From Actinacidiphila oryziradicis (GTDB lineage Bacteria; Actinomycetota; Actinomycetes; Streptomycetales; Streptomycetaceae): DNA of 64,000 bases. The stretch lies in the NCBI RefSeq assembly GCF_005047355.1, contig NZ_SUMC01000037.1:1-64000 (forward strand). Direction: 5' to 3'. The notes beneath the pieces were generated by a model. It saw nothing but the letters and a program-made list of their open reading frames with translations. It searched no databases and had not been told where the DNA came from. Of the stretch, positions 8,481 to 16,250 are shown in pieces. The translations under genes were made by a program, and so were the position numbers. Positions within the stretch are counted from its first letter, which is position 1. Every line of letters begins with the position of its first letter.

Positions 8481-8870
8481 TCACGCGCCCGGCCGACGAG
8501 AAGCGCTGTCCAGCGTGTGGGCTGCCCAGGTCTCGACGCTCATGCCCACGTGGGCCGCGATGTCCCTGAAGCGCCCCAGTTGCTCAACGCTGACCTCTAA
8601 GTGCAGGTCTGCCCCCTCGGCTTGGGAGATTGCGGCCCCGGTCTCGTCGGGCGCGGCCGACTGCGCCGCCGCGCGGAGCAGGTCCCGCAGCATCTCCTTG
8701 GCCTGCAAGGCGGCCAGGTCTGCTTGCCGAAGGTCACCGTGAAGGTCAACCCGCGTATGAGGAGCTCGCGTTGGCCGCTGCAGAGGTCTTCGGCGTTGCG
8801 GCGCAGGAGCTTGCGGACCTCCCAGACGGGGTTGCCCTTGCGGGGGCGGCGTCCGTGCTGTTTCCAGGCG
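8481..8870 (-). pseudogene. ISL3-type transposase remnant
   Basis: Two minus-strand frames carry HGRRPRKGNPVWEVRKLLRR and NAEDLCSGQREL, then after a shift LAALQAKEMLRDLLRAAA. This is the spacing and wording of the C-terminal half of ISL3-family transposases (HGRRGRKxDP...LLLRxxENLS...AKExLRxLL). The end, with SVEQLGRFRDIAAHVG, is less clear. No terminal repeats were found. The call is based on remembered family patterns only. Confidence 0.45.
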
Positions 8871-8942
8871 GCGCGCCGGCCGGGCGCCGGCCGGACAGCG
8901 CGGACCTGCCCAGTTACTCTGCGAGTTCGCCCGCTTCCTGGC

Positions 8943-9305
8943 GACTTCGATGAGCTCACCGAGATCCCGCCGCCGGGCCTGCTGCCCCGCAGCGCCGGGC
9001 GAGCGCCGCCGCCGTATCTGTATTCGCAGGCGGAGATCACCGCGCTGATCCACGCGGCCCGGCATCTGGCCCACCCCCTTCGCGCGGCGACGTTCGAGTC
9101 CTTCATCGGGCTGATGGCCGCGACCGGGATCCGCACCGGAGAGGCGATGGGACTGGACCGGGCCGACCCGGACCTGGACCGCGGTGTCCTGCTGGTGCGG
9201 GGGACCAAGTTCGGCAAGTCCCGGCTGGTCCCACTGCACCCCACCACCGTCGAGCAACTTGCCGGCTATCAGCGTCGACGCGACGAACTGTGTCCGCGCC
9301 CTTCA
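8943..9305 (+). pseudogene. Tyrosine integrase fragment
   Basis: The frame reads FDELTEIPPPGLL, then PYLYSQAEITALIHAARHL and LIGLMAATGIRTGEAMGLDR. The last contains the first catalytic Arg region of tyrosine recombinases. RGTKFGKSRLVPLHPTT is the following beta-hairpin with the conserved Lys. Homology stops at RRRDELCPRP near 9305, before the HxxR and Tyr boxes, where an oppositely oriented flavin monooxygenase remnant begins. Confidence 0.7.
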
Positions 9306-10062
9306 CGGTGCCGATCAGCAGCGTGGGCAGGTCAAGCAGCTGCTCGGGGGTCACATCCGTTCCGTGCGGCTGGAGTTCGCGGGCCGCTCCGGCGCGGTCG
9401 CTGGTCGGGACGACGCGCTGCACGAGGACGTTGAGCTCCGGGTCGGTGCCGTACTCCGCGGTGAACCGCCGCGCGGTGGCCACCCGGTCGGCGAGGGCCT
9501 CCGGGCCCAGCAGGCGCATCGAGCCGTCCGTCTTCCCTGGGGCCGGCTCACCGCCGGTGAAGGCCACGATGTCGGCGTGCCGCGCGGCCAGCCGCAACAG
9601 CCGGTTGCCGTTGCCACCGAGCAGCAGCAGCGGGCGCGGGCGCTGGGCGGACGCCGGCTCGTGGGCCTCGTCGGACAGCAGCCGGTCCAGCTCCTCCACG
9701 GTCCGCTCCAGCCGGTCGGCGCGGTCGCGCGGGGAGCCGTACTCCAGACCGGGCTGCTCGAATTCCGCCCGTACGTACCCCGCGCCCAGCCTCAGCTCCA
9801 GGCGGCCGCCGGTGAGCTGGTCGGTGGTCCCCACCTCGCGGGCCAGCAGTACCGGATTCCAGAACGCCGCGTTGAGCACGAAGGTGCCGACCCTGGGCCG
9901 CTCGGTGGCCTGCGCCGCCGCGACCGGCGAGGGGAACGGCGCCGGCCAGCCGAGGTGGTCAGGGACCAGCAGTACGTCATAGCCGAGCGTCTCCGCGTGC
10001 CTGCACTTCTTCGTCCATTCCGCGCCGGAGGACGGCGATAGGAAATTGCCCCCGAACCTGAA
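9300..10062 (-). pseudogene. LLM-class flavin-dependent oxidoreductase, both ends damaged
   Basis: A continuous minus-strand frame covers most of a luciferase-like monooxygenase: GAEWTKKCRHAETLGYDVLL, PDHLGWPAPFPSPVAAAQAT, GRLELRLGAGYVRAEFEQ and RPLLLLGGNGNRLLRLAARH. At the 5' end the sequence CRRFRFGGNF sits where the family has its start Met, and no ATG/GTG/TTG lies between it and the upstream stop. At the 3' end homology stops at LLIGTVKG, against the integrase fragment. A GTG at 9879 could only give a protein lacking the first strands. Confidence 0.6.
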
Positions 10063-10132
10063 CCGCCGGCAGCCCCCTGAACCCTGGTACCCGCTGCCGT
10101 CGTGGACACCGCGACCCTAACTGTTGCCCCTA

Positions 10133-10150
10133 CTAGCGGCAGAGCGCTAG
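10133..10150. promoter_or_regulatory. Palindrome before the RHH antitoxin gene
   Basis: CTAGCG-N6-CGCTAG, ending 9 bp before the ATG at 10160. Ribbon-helix-helix antitoxins usually repress their own promoter through such inverted repeats. The role here is inferred from position. Confidence 0.5.
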
Positions 10151-10159
10151 CGTGGAGAT

Positions 10160-10387
10160 ATGGCCAAGACCCAGTTGAATGTGCGGGTGGACGAATGCAC
10201 CGCCGCGACGGCCCGGGCGCGAGCCTCGCAGCGAGGGATCAGCGTGAACCGCTACATTGAGGAGCTTGTCCAGCAGGACGCGGGGGAGAGCGGCCGGATG
10301 TTCGTGGAGGCCGCTGCCGATTTCATGAAGCAGTACGAGGCCGTGTTCGCCGACGAGTTCGGAACCGAGCGCGAAGGCCGCCGTTGA
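10160..10387 (+). CDS. Ribbon-helix-helix antitoxin-like protein
   Basis: A 75-residue protein with an Arc/MetJ-type ribbon-helix-helix at the N-terminus: TQLNVRVDECTAATARARA is the strand and first helix, GISVNRYIEELV the second. The acidic C-terminus (FMKQYEAVFADEFGTE) would be the partner-binding tail. Its TGA overlaps the TTG of the next gene by four bases, so the two are translationally coupled, as in type II toxin-antitoxin loci. A short GGAGA precedes the ATG. Confidence 0.8.
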   Translation: MAKTQLNVRVDECTAATARARASQRGISVNRYIEELVQQDAGESGRMFVEAAADFMKQYEAVFADEFGTEREGRR

Positions 10388-10755
10388 GCCTCCGTATCGA
10401 CCTTGCCTGGCTTCTCATGGTCGCCGAGCACAACACTCCCGGCGATCCGCAGGTCACCGACTGGGGCTCGCTGCTCGCCGCGGTCAGCCGCCATCAGGCC
10501 GAGATATTCGGCGTCCCCGTCTACCCCGACGCGCACGACCGCGCCGCCGCACTGTTACAGCTGCTGGTGCATGTACCCGCGCTGGAGCGCTCGAATGTCA
10601 TGTTCGCCTCGGCGGTTGCCTACGCCTACCTGGTGGCGAGCGGGCTCAAGGTCGCCACATCGCCAGAGCAGGTCCGCGAACTGGCCCGAATGGTCAAGGA
10701 CGGCACGGCCGGGGTCGGTGAGATCGCGGACGAACTGCGTGGCTGGGGCGTCTAG
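10384..10755 (+). CDS. Fic/Doc-like toxin component with a degenerate motif
   Basis: A 123-residue protein of the type streptomycete annotations call 'fic family toxin-antitoxin system, toxin component'. TTG at 10384 is the only start that fits the coupling. Canonical Fic/Doc proteins carry HxFx(D/N)GNxR. The aligned region, residues 63-80, reads HVPALERSNVMFASAVAY: Asn71 is kept, but the catalytic His position is Pro, Gly is Ser and the Lys/Arg are Val/Met. AMP- or phosphotransfer by the usual mechanism is therefore doubtful. It could be an inactive descendant or act another way. Small all-helical, no signal peptide. Confidence 0.65.
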   Translation: MSLRIDLAWLLMVAEHNTPGDPQVTDWGSLLAAVSRHQAEIFGVPVYPDAHDRAAALLQLLVHVPALERSNVMFASAVAYAYLVASGLKVATSPEQVRELARMVKDGTAGVGEIADELRGWGV

Positions 10756-10793
10756 AAAAACGGCGGGAAGTTGATCGTCCGGTAGGACAGGCC

Positions 10794-11384
10794 CTAGTCC
10801 CACTGCCTGCCGACGGGGATCTCGTCCAGATGCGGCGTCGACAGATGCAGCAGCTCATAGCGCACTGCGTCCGCCTCCGAAGCAGCGTGTTCCCAAAGGG
10901 TGAGGCGCACGACCTCCCAGTGCCGGGGGTCGACCGCCACCACAGTGGAGTGCACCCCGGGCTCACCGGCCCGCTTCTCAGCCTCGCCCAGTGCCCGCCC
11001 CACCACCACCGCCGGATCCGCTCCGGCCGGGACGGGCTCGCTGTGGCGGCTGGCCGCCCGTGGGGCCGCGCGGCGTGCCGGGCCCTCCAGGAAGGCGGCA
11101 CCTGTCCAGTGGTGGACCGCGGGCCGTCCGAAGTCGTCGATGATGCCGTTGAATCCGCCACCGCCCCACAGGAAGCGGTTCATGCCGGCGGTGTCGTCCC
11201 AGAGGTAGCAGGGCGCGTACTGATTGACCGGTGACCCGTCGGTGCCGCGCTCGCGGATGAGGTACGCCTTGAAGCCGAGGCCCTCGTACGCATCGGTGAG
11301 GTGGCCGCGGGTGGCCACCCGACGGCGGATGATCTCCATGTCGTAGTCGGCGGGCAGTGTGATTTCGTACTGCATGGCGTACAT
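10794..11384 (-). CDS. DUF4865 family protein
   Basis: A 196-residue protein with the DUF4865 signature MQYEITLPADYDMEIIRRRV and GFKAYLIRERG...NQYAPCYLWDD. The function is unknown, although the family is usually encoded beside TetR regulators and oxidoreductase-like genes. The ATG at 11384 overlaps the TGA of the TetR gene (ATGA), indicating translational coupling; an internal ATG at 11375 is also possible. A run rich in Ala/Arg near residue 110 looks like a flexible linker between two halves of an alpha/beta dimer-like fold. Confidence 0.82.
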   Translation of the reverse strand: MYAMQYEITLPADYDMEIIRRRVATRGHLTDAYEGLGFKAYLIRERGTDGSPVNQYAPCYLWDDTAGMNRFLWGGGGFNGIIDDFGRPAVHHWTGAAFLEGPARRAAPRAASRHSEPVPAGADPAVVVGRALGEAEKRAGEPGVHSTVVAVDPRHWEVVRLTLWEHAASEADAVRYELLHLSTPHLDEIPVGRQWD

Positions 11385-11947
11385 CAGCGGGCCCCCTGGG
11401 CCAGTAGAACGAGTATTCCGTCCACTGCCTGGTCGAACGGTTCCGTGGAATCCGCCGCACGGGCCAGCACATAGCCGCCCTGGAGTACGGCGACGATCGT
11501 GGCGGCGGTGCTTGCCGGATCGAGAGCGGACGCGATTTCGCCGCGCTGCCGTCCTTCGGTGAGGACCTCCGCGAGCCGCTGCCGCAGTCGGCCGAAGGTC
11601 TCGTCCACCGGCTGCCGCAGCGCTGGGCTGGCGACAATGTCAGGGTCCTGGGTAAGCCGCCCGATCGGGCAGCCCCGCAGTACGTCGCGCTCGCGCCGGA
11701 GATAGGCCGTGATGCGTTCCAACGCGGTGCCCGGCTCGGAGAACTGCTCCTCGGCCTTGGCCCGCATCTCCTCGGCCGTGCGCCGGATGGCGGCCAGTGC
11801 GAGGTCGGGCTTGCCGCTGAAGTGGTGGTACATGCTGCCCTGGCCGACGCCCGAGCGTTGGAGGATCGCTTTGGGACTGGTGCCCGTGTAACCGCGCTCC
11901 CAGAGCAGCTCCCGGGTGCTCTGGATCAGGCGTTCAGGAGTATCCAT
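11384..11947 (-). CDS. TetR-family transcriptional regulator
   Basis: A 187-residue regulator with a clear HTH: LWERGYTGTSPKAILQRSGV then GQGSMYHHFSGKPDLALAAI. The C-terminal ligand domain holds RGCPIGRLTQDPDIVASP, typical of the TetR_C group regulating small-molecule-responsive operons. It is the first gene of a two-gene operon with the DUF4865 protein (one-base-offset ATGA overlap). A partial palindrome at 11955-11977 just upstream is a candidate autoregulatory site. Confidence 0.88.
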   Translation of the reverse strand: MDTPERLIQSTRELLWERGYTGTSPKAILQRSGVGQGSMYHHFSGKPDLALAAIRRTAEEMRAKAEEQFSEPGTALERITAYLRRERDVLRGCPIGRLTQDPDIVASPALRQPVDETFGRLRQRLAEVLTEGRQRGEIASALDPASTAATIVAVLQGGYVLARAADSTEPFDQAVDGILVLLAQGAR

Positions 11948-11954
11948 GGCCTGG

Positions 11955-11977
11955 ACTGTACATACTGGTAGTTACAG
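11955..11977. promoter_or_regulatory. Possible TetR operator
   Basis: ACTGTACATACTGGTAGTTACAG-like segment with CTGTA/TACAG half-sites, immediately upstream of the TetR ATG at 11947. The symmetry is imperfect, so the assignment rests mainly on location. Confidence 0.35.
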
Positions 11978-12007
11978 AGGGCAAGACCTGGAGTCCGGCC
12001 GGTCGGT

Positions 12008-12053
12008 CCGGGCATGGCAGGTTCCCCGACGCCGGGGAACCTGCCATGCCCGG
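12008..12053 (-). terminator. Strong hairpin downstream of the lipase gene
   Basis: A perfect 21-bp stem (arms 12008-12028 and 12033-12053) with a 4-base ACGC loop. It lies 27 bp past the lipase stop and before the oppositely facing start region of the TetR gene. There is no U-run, as is usual for streptomycete terminators. Confidence 0.8.
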
Positions 12054-12080
12054 GACCGCCGGGCAGGCCCTGGCGGCACG

Positions 12081-12761
12081 TCAGGCGATGAAGTCCCGCA
12101 CCTGCTGGTAGACCGCGTAGTCGCTGTTCATGTTGGTGTGGGACACACAGCCGACGTCGACATTGGTCGCGCCGGCCAGAATCGCGCTCGAGTTGGGGAT
12201 CACGGCCTCGTCGCAGTCCGACCAGTAGCTGCCGTAGGTGACGCTGCCCGGCGTCTCGTCACCCGCGTTCAGCGTGGTGAGGAAGCTGCTGCCGGTGTAC
12301 ATCTCGGCACACGAGGTGTAGAGCAACGAGCACAATGAGGCGAGCGAGGTGCCGTGGTTCGTGCCCGCCAGGGAGACAAAGTCATCGACGTAGGAGGTCC
12401 CGCTGTCGAACTTCAGATACCAGCGCCCGACCAGGGCGCCCATCGAGTGGGTGACCAGGTCGACCTTGGACGCACCGGTCTTCGCGAGTACCGTCTGCAC
12501 CTCGGTGGCGAGTTGCGAGGCCGAGGTCTTGTTCGACTGCGTCCAGTCGTAGGACCAGGCGTACAGCTGGTCCGAGGTGTAGCCGTCGGCCTTGAAGTCG
12601 GCGACGAACTCGTCCCAGCTGCTGGCTGAACCGCTCAGACCGTGCACGAAGATGACGGGGTCGTGTGTGGCGGCCTGCGCCGGGGGAACGGCGAGTAAGA
12701 CAAGCAGAGACGCGAGCACGGTGGTGAAGACCGCGGCCGCTGAGCGGGTGAGGCGGTGCAT
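12081..12761 (-). CDS. Secreted lipase/esterase
   Basis: A 226-residue exported alpha/beta hydrolase, like streptomycete subfamily I.7 triacylglycerol lipases. ATG 12761 follows GGAGGCACC. Residues 1-30 are a Sec signal peptide: MHRLTRSAAAV, a hydrophobic core, then PPAQAA as the likely cleavage region. DPVIFVHGLSGSASSW is the oxyanion-hole loop, THSMGALVGRWY contains the nucleophile Ser, and VGCVSHTNMNSDYAVY contains the likely catalytic His. Cysteine pairs (SLCSLLYTSC and the C-terminal ones) suggest disulfides outside the cell. Transcription ends at the hairpin at 12008-12053. Confidence 0.88.
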   Translation of the reverse strand: MHRLTRSAAAVFTTVLASLLVLLAVPPAQAATHDPVIFVHGLSGSASSWDEFVADFKADGYTSDQLYAWSYDWTQSNKTSASQLATEVQTVLAKTGASKVDLVTHSMGALVGRWYLKFDSGTSYVDDFVSLAGTNHGTSLASLCSLLYTSCAEMYTGSSFLTTLNAGDETPGSVTYGSYWSDCDEAVIPNSSAILAGATNVDVGCVSHTNMNSDYAVYQQVRDFIA

Positions 12762-12875
12762 GGTGCCTCCTGAGGCGTGGGGGGACGACAGGAGTGTGAG
12801 GGGCGGCCGGAAGCGGCGCCATCGGTGAAATCGCCGGTCTTTACAGGCAGGTGACTCACCAGTAACGTCCACTAC

Positions 12876-15053
12876 GTGGTGAACCCCCCGCACCCCCCAC
12901 CGCAATCGCCACTGTCACTGTCCCCGCCAGCGGGGGCGGAGCTCCCGGAGGGCGTCCGGGCACGCCTTTTCCACCTCGCTTACGGCGATCCCCGGATGGC
13001 CGCCGCCCTCGCCGCCACGTTGAACGCGCGTCAGCTGTCGGGAGCCGAACCCCTGCCGTCCGAACCGGCCGACTGGGACCCCGGGTTGCTGCGCGAGCAC
13101 CGACAGCGGGTCCGCGGGCTGCCGGACGACACCCGCTATCTGCTGATGCTCGCCGCCGCCGACCAGCACCCCGTACCGACCCACGCCTTCCTGCGTGCCG
13201 TGACCGCCGCCGGGCTCGACACCGGCGTGCTCGAACCGGCGGAGGCGGCGGGCATCGCCCACACCGCCACCACCGGCGTCGTCTTCCGCGACCCCTGGAC
13301 CCGCATCGCCGCCTACGAGACGGCTCCTGCCGAAAACCGCCGCGAGGCGCACCAACTGCTCGCTCGCGTGCTCGGCGGCGACTGGGAGACCCCGCAGCGC
13401 GCCTGGCACCGTGCCGCCGCAGCGCTCGGCCCCAGCCGCCGGCTCACCGCCGCACTGACCGCAGGGGCGGCCGAAGCCCGCCGGGGCGGCCGGCCAGCCA
13501 TCGCCCGGCCCCTTCTCCAGCGCGCCGCCGAACTCTGCCCGGACCCGGGCGCCAGACCCGGACTGCTCGCCCAGGCCGCCGCCGACGCCTGGCGGTCAGG
13601 GCAGTCCGACCGCGCCCGCCACCTGATCACCGGCGCCAGGGACGGCCTGCTGCGAGGCATCCTCGCGCTGCGCGGCGGCGACGCCACCGACGCCTTCGCC
13701 GAACTCCTGCGCGCCGCCGACGCACTGGCGCCCGCCCACCCCGACCGGGCCGTCCATGTACTCGCCCGCGCCGCCGAAGCCGCCATCTACACCGGCGACC
13801 TGCGCCGTGTCCGCCAGGCCGCCGCCGTCGCCGCCCGCCACGGCCTCGAACCGCCCGGCACCATCAGCGGCCTCGCCGTCGCGGTCGAGGGCCGCTACGA
13901 CGACGCCCGCGACGCCCTCCGCACCGCTCTCGGCCGCTGCGCCACCGGCGAGGACCCCACCCTCCTCATCCACGGCGGTCTCGCCGCCCTGCTACTCGGC
14001 GACGACGACCAGGCCGCCTCCGCCACCGTCCGGGCCGTCGCCGCGGCCCGTGCCCAGGGCAACGCCGTCGCTGTGCCCCAGGCGCTCGAATTCCGTATGT
14101 ACGCCGAATTCTGGACCGGCCGCCCGCACGCCGCCGAGGCCGCCGCCCTCGACGCCCTCCAACAGTCCCACGAGACCGGCCAGGACAACGGCGCCTGCCA
14201 TCTCCAGGCCGGCCTGGCCATGTTCGCGGCCATCACCGGCGACGAAGCCACCTGTCGCGCCCGCGCCGAGGCCGCCAGGGCTCACGCCCTGCCCCGCAGC
14301 CTCGGCCTCGCCGCCGCCCTCAGCGTCTGGGCCCTGGCCTTCCTCGACCTCACCACCGGCCGCCCCGAAGCCGCCGCCGCCCGTCTGCGCGCCCTGGCCG
14401 GCTTCGGGCCCGGCCACGGCCACCGCGCCATCCGGCACCTGGCCACCCCGCATTACGTGGAAGCCGCCGTGCGCACCGGCGATACGCGCGTAGCCCTGGC
14501 AGCCCTGGCCGACTACGAACACTGGGCCACCGTCGTCCGCAGCCCCTCAGACCTCGCCCTCGCCGCCCGCTGCCGCGCCCTCCTCGCCACCGGCCCGGAC
14601 GCCGACGAGCACTACCGCACCGCTCTCGGCCTGCACGCCACCAGCCCCCGCGACTTCGAACGCGCCCGCACCGAACTGCTCTACGGATCCGCCCTCCGCC
14701 GCCTCCGCCGCCGCGCCGAAGCCCGTGACCGCCTCCACAGCGCCCTGGAGGCCTTCACCTATTTCGGCGCCCCCCACTGCGCCGCCCAGGCCCGCGCCGA
14801 ACTCCGCGCCCTCGGCGAGCCCGCCCCCCACGGCCGCACCCCGCCCGGCATCATCCGCACCCTGACCGCCCAACAGCTCGCCATCGCCCGCATGGCCGCC
14901 GACGGCGCCACCAACCGCGAGATCGCCGCCAGCCTCGTGCTCAGCCCCCGCACCATCGACCACCACCTCCGCGGCGTCTTCGCCCGCCTCGGCATCCGCT
15001 CCCGCATCGAACTCGTCCGACTCCTCGCCACCGTCACCGACCCCTTTGTCTAA
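12876..15053 (+). CDS. LuxR-family (LAL-like) transcriptional regulator
   Basis: A 725-residue regulator whose last ~60 residues are a LuxR HTH: LTAQQLAIARMAADGATNRE, then AASLVLSPRTIDHHLRGVF and RLGIRSRIELVRLL. The preceding ~550 residues are Ala/Arg-rich repeats of helix pairs, the tetratricopeptide-like arm of LAL regulators. A Walker A box (GxxGxGKT), expected at the N-terminus of full-length LAL proteins (~900 residues), is absent: the protein starts with a Pro-rich leader and enters the helical arm within 50 residues. It is therefore an N-terminally short form. Start is GTG 12876 or GTG 12879. Targets are unknown; the divergent lipase is a candidate. Confidence 0.8.
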   Translation: MVNPPHPPPQSPLSLSPPAGAELPEGVRARLFHLAYGDPRMAAALAATLNARQLSGAEPLPSEPADWDPGLLREHRQRVRGLPDDTRYLLMLAAADQHPVPTHAFLRAVTAAGLDTGVLEPAEAAGIAHTATTGVVFRDPWTRIAAYETAPAENRREAHQLLARVLGGDWETPQRAWHRAAAALGPSRRLTAALTAGAAEARRGGRPAIARPLLQRAAELCPDPGARPGLLAQAAADAWRSGQSDRARHLITGARDGLLRGILALRGGDATDAFAELLRAADALAPAHPDRAVHVLARAAEAAIYTGDLRRVRQAAAVAARHGLEPPGTISGLAVAVEGRYDDARDALRTALGRCATGEDPTLLIHGGLAALLLGDDDQAASATVRAVAAARAQGNAVAVPQALEFRMYAEFWTGRPHAAEAAALDALQQSHETGQDNGACHLQAGLAMFAAITGDEATCRARAEAARAHALPRSLGLAAALSVWALAFLDLTTGRPEAAAARLRALAGFGPGHGHRAIRHLATPHYVEAAVRTGDTRVALAALADYEHWATVVRSPSDLALAARCRALLATGPDADEHYRTALGLHATSPRDFERARTELLYGSALRRLRRRAEARDRLHSALEAFTYFGAPHCAAQARAELRALGEPAPHGRTPPGIIRTLTAQQLAIARMAADGATNREIAASLVLSPRTIDHHLRGVFARLGIRSRIELVRLLATVTDPFV

Positions 15054-15064
15054 CGCCGCCCTCG

Positions 15065-15097
15065 CCCCGCTCTGCGGACTCCGACCGGCGAGCGGGG
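15065..15097 (+). terminator. Possible terminator after the LuxR gene
   Basis: Arms CCCCGCTC (15065-15072) and GAGCGGGG (15090-15097), 12 bp past the stop codon. The loop is long (17 bases), so this is a modest candidate. Confidence 0.4.
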
Positions 15098-15506
15098 GGG
15101 GGCGCCGGCGCGTGTTCCCGCCGACGGTGAGAGGCGATACGGCGCGGCAGGGTGGTTCGGGAGCGGCGGCCGTGCAGGGCACGTATGCCCCCGCAGGGGA
15201 GTCGGTTCGGCGACCGCTGGTTCAGCACCGCCCGCCGTGAGCCCGGCGGCCGGCCGCGCGGTTGGCCGCGCGGTTGGCCGCGGGGCCGCAGCGCCGGGCG
15301 GAGGAGTTCCTGTCCGCCCGGACCGGCAGCCGCCGACGGCGGGCGTTCACTTGCCCACTCGGAAACAGTCGGTGACGTGGCTCTCCGCCCAGCGGGGCCC
15401 CGGGGCCCGGTTATTGGCCGCCGCCGGCACGAGGCACGTGCTCTGCCGCCCGGCGCGGGATGCGGCTCCCCCGGGCGGCCGAAACCCGCGCCGAGGGCGC
15501 GGCCCC
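15098..15506. other. Intergenic stretch between LuxR and bioD
   Basis: About 410 bp, convergent between the LuxR gene and bioD. It contains a direct repeat of CGCGCGGTTGGC near 15256-15280. Open frames on both strands show no family similarity that I recognise. Confidence 0.4.
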
Positions 15507-16229
15507 TCACGCTCCCGGCGTCCACCTCGCGGCGAAGCCGTCCGCGTCCCACACCCCGCCGAGCTGTGGCGCCAGCCACCCCGGCGCCGCCGAGCGGAAG
15601 CCCTCCGGCGGCAGCCCACCGGCACCGTCAGGCACCGCGCCGAGCAGCGGCGCACCAGCCGACTCCGGCAGATCGGCGAGGTTGCAGCGGGCGGCGAGGT
15701 CCGGGTCGTCGGGCCAGCTGCCGATGACAACGCCCGCGCACCGCAGTGACCGCGAGCGCAGTGCCTCGGCGGTGAGTGCCGCGGAGTTGAGCGTGCCGAG
15801 CCCCGCCGGGACGACCAGCAGGGCCTGGGCGCCGAGGATCCGGGCGGCGTCGGCGAGGGTCGAGCCCTCCTCGTCGTAACGTACGAGCAGCCCGCCCGCA
15901 CCCTCGACCAGCACTACATCGTGGATGGCGGCCAGCTTGGCCGCCGCCTCGGCGATCTCGTCGGGGTGGACCGGGGCCAGCCCGGAGCGCCGGGCGGCGG
16001 TGGCGGGGGCCAGCGGCTCGGGGTAGCGGGCGAGTTCCACCGCGGTGACCGGCCCCGCGAGCCGGGCGGCCTCGGCGGCGTCACCGGGCTCGTCGCCGAG
16101 GACGCCGGTCTGCGCGGGCTTGAGCACGGCCACGCTGAGTCCCTGCGCGAGCGAGGCCGAGGCGACGGCCGCGGTGACCACGGTCTTGCCTACCCCGGTG
16201 TCGGTGCCGGTAATGATCACAATTGCCAT
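15507..16229 (-). CDS. bioD: Dethiobiotin synthetase
   Basis: A 240-residue enzyme that closes the ureido ring of dethiobiotin from 7,8-diaminopelargonate, CO2 and ATP, the penultimate biotin step. MAIVIITGTDTGVGKTVVTA is the P-loop with the BioD-specific GTDTGVGKT. LKPAQTG carries the substrate-contacting Lys and Thr, and LVEGAGGLLVRYDEE is the acidic Mg/ATP region. It is the third gene of the minus-strand bioB-bioA-bioD set, 21 bp after bioA. The C-terminus is slightly extended (LAPQLGGVWDADGFAARW) compared with enterobacterial BioD. Confidence 0.96.
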   Translation of the reverse strand: MAIVIITGTDTGVGKTVVTAAVASASLAQGLSVAVLKPAQTGVLGDEPGDAAEAARLAGPVTAVELARYPEPLAPATAARRSGLAPVHPDEIAEAAAKLAAIHDVVLVEGAGGLLVRYDEEGSTLADAARILGAQALLVVPAGLGTLNSAALTAEALRSRSLRCAGVVIGSWPDDPDLAARCNLADLPESAGAPLLGAVPDGAGGLPPEGFRSAAPGWLAPQLGGVWDADGFAARWTPGA

Positions 16230-16250
16230 GACGCTCCTCTGTTCCCCGTT

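Noticed and set aside
15240..15290. Direct repeat CGCGCGGTTGGC as a possible att site
   Set aside because: Only two tandem copies, no integrase or tRNA nearby; more likely simple-sequence duplication.
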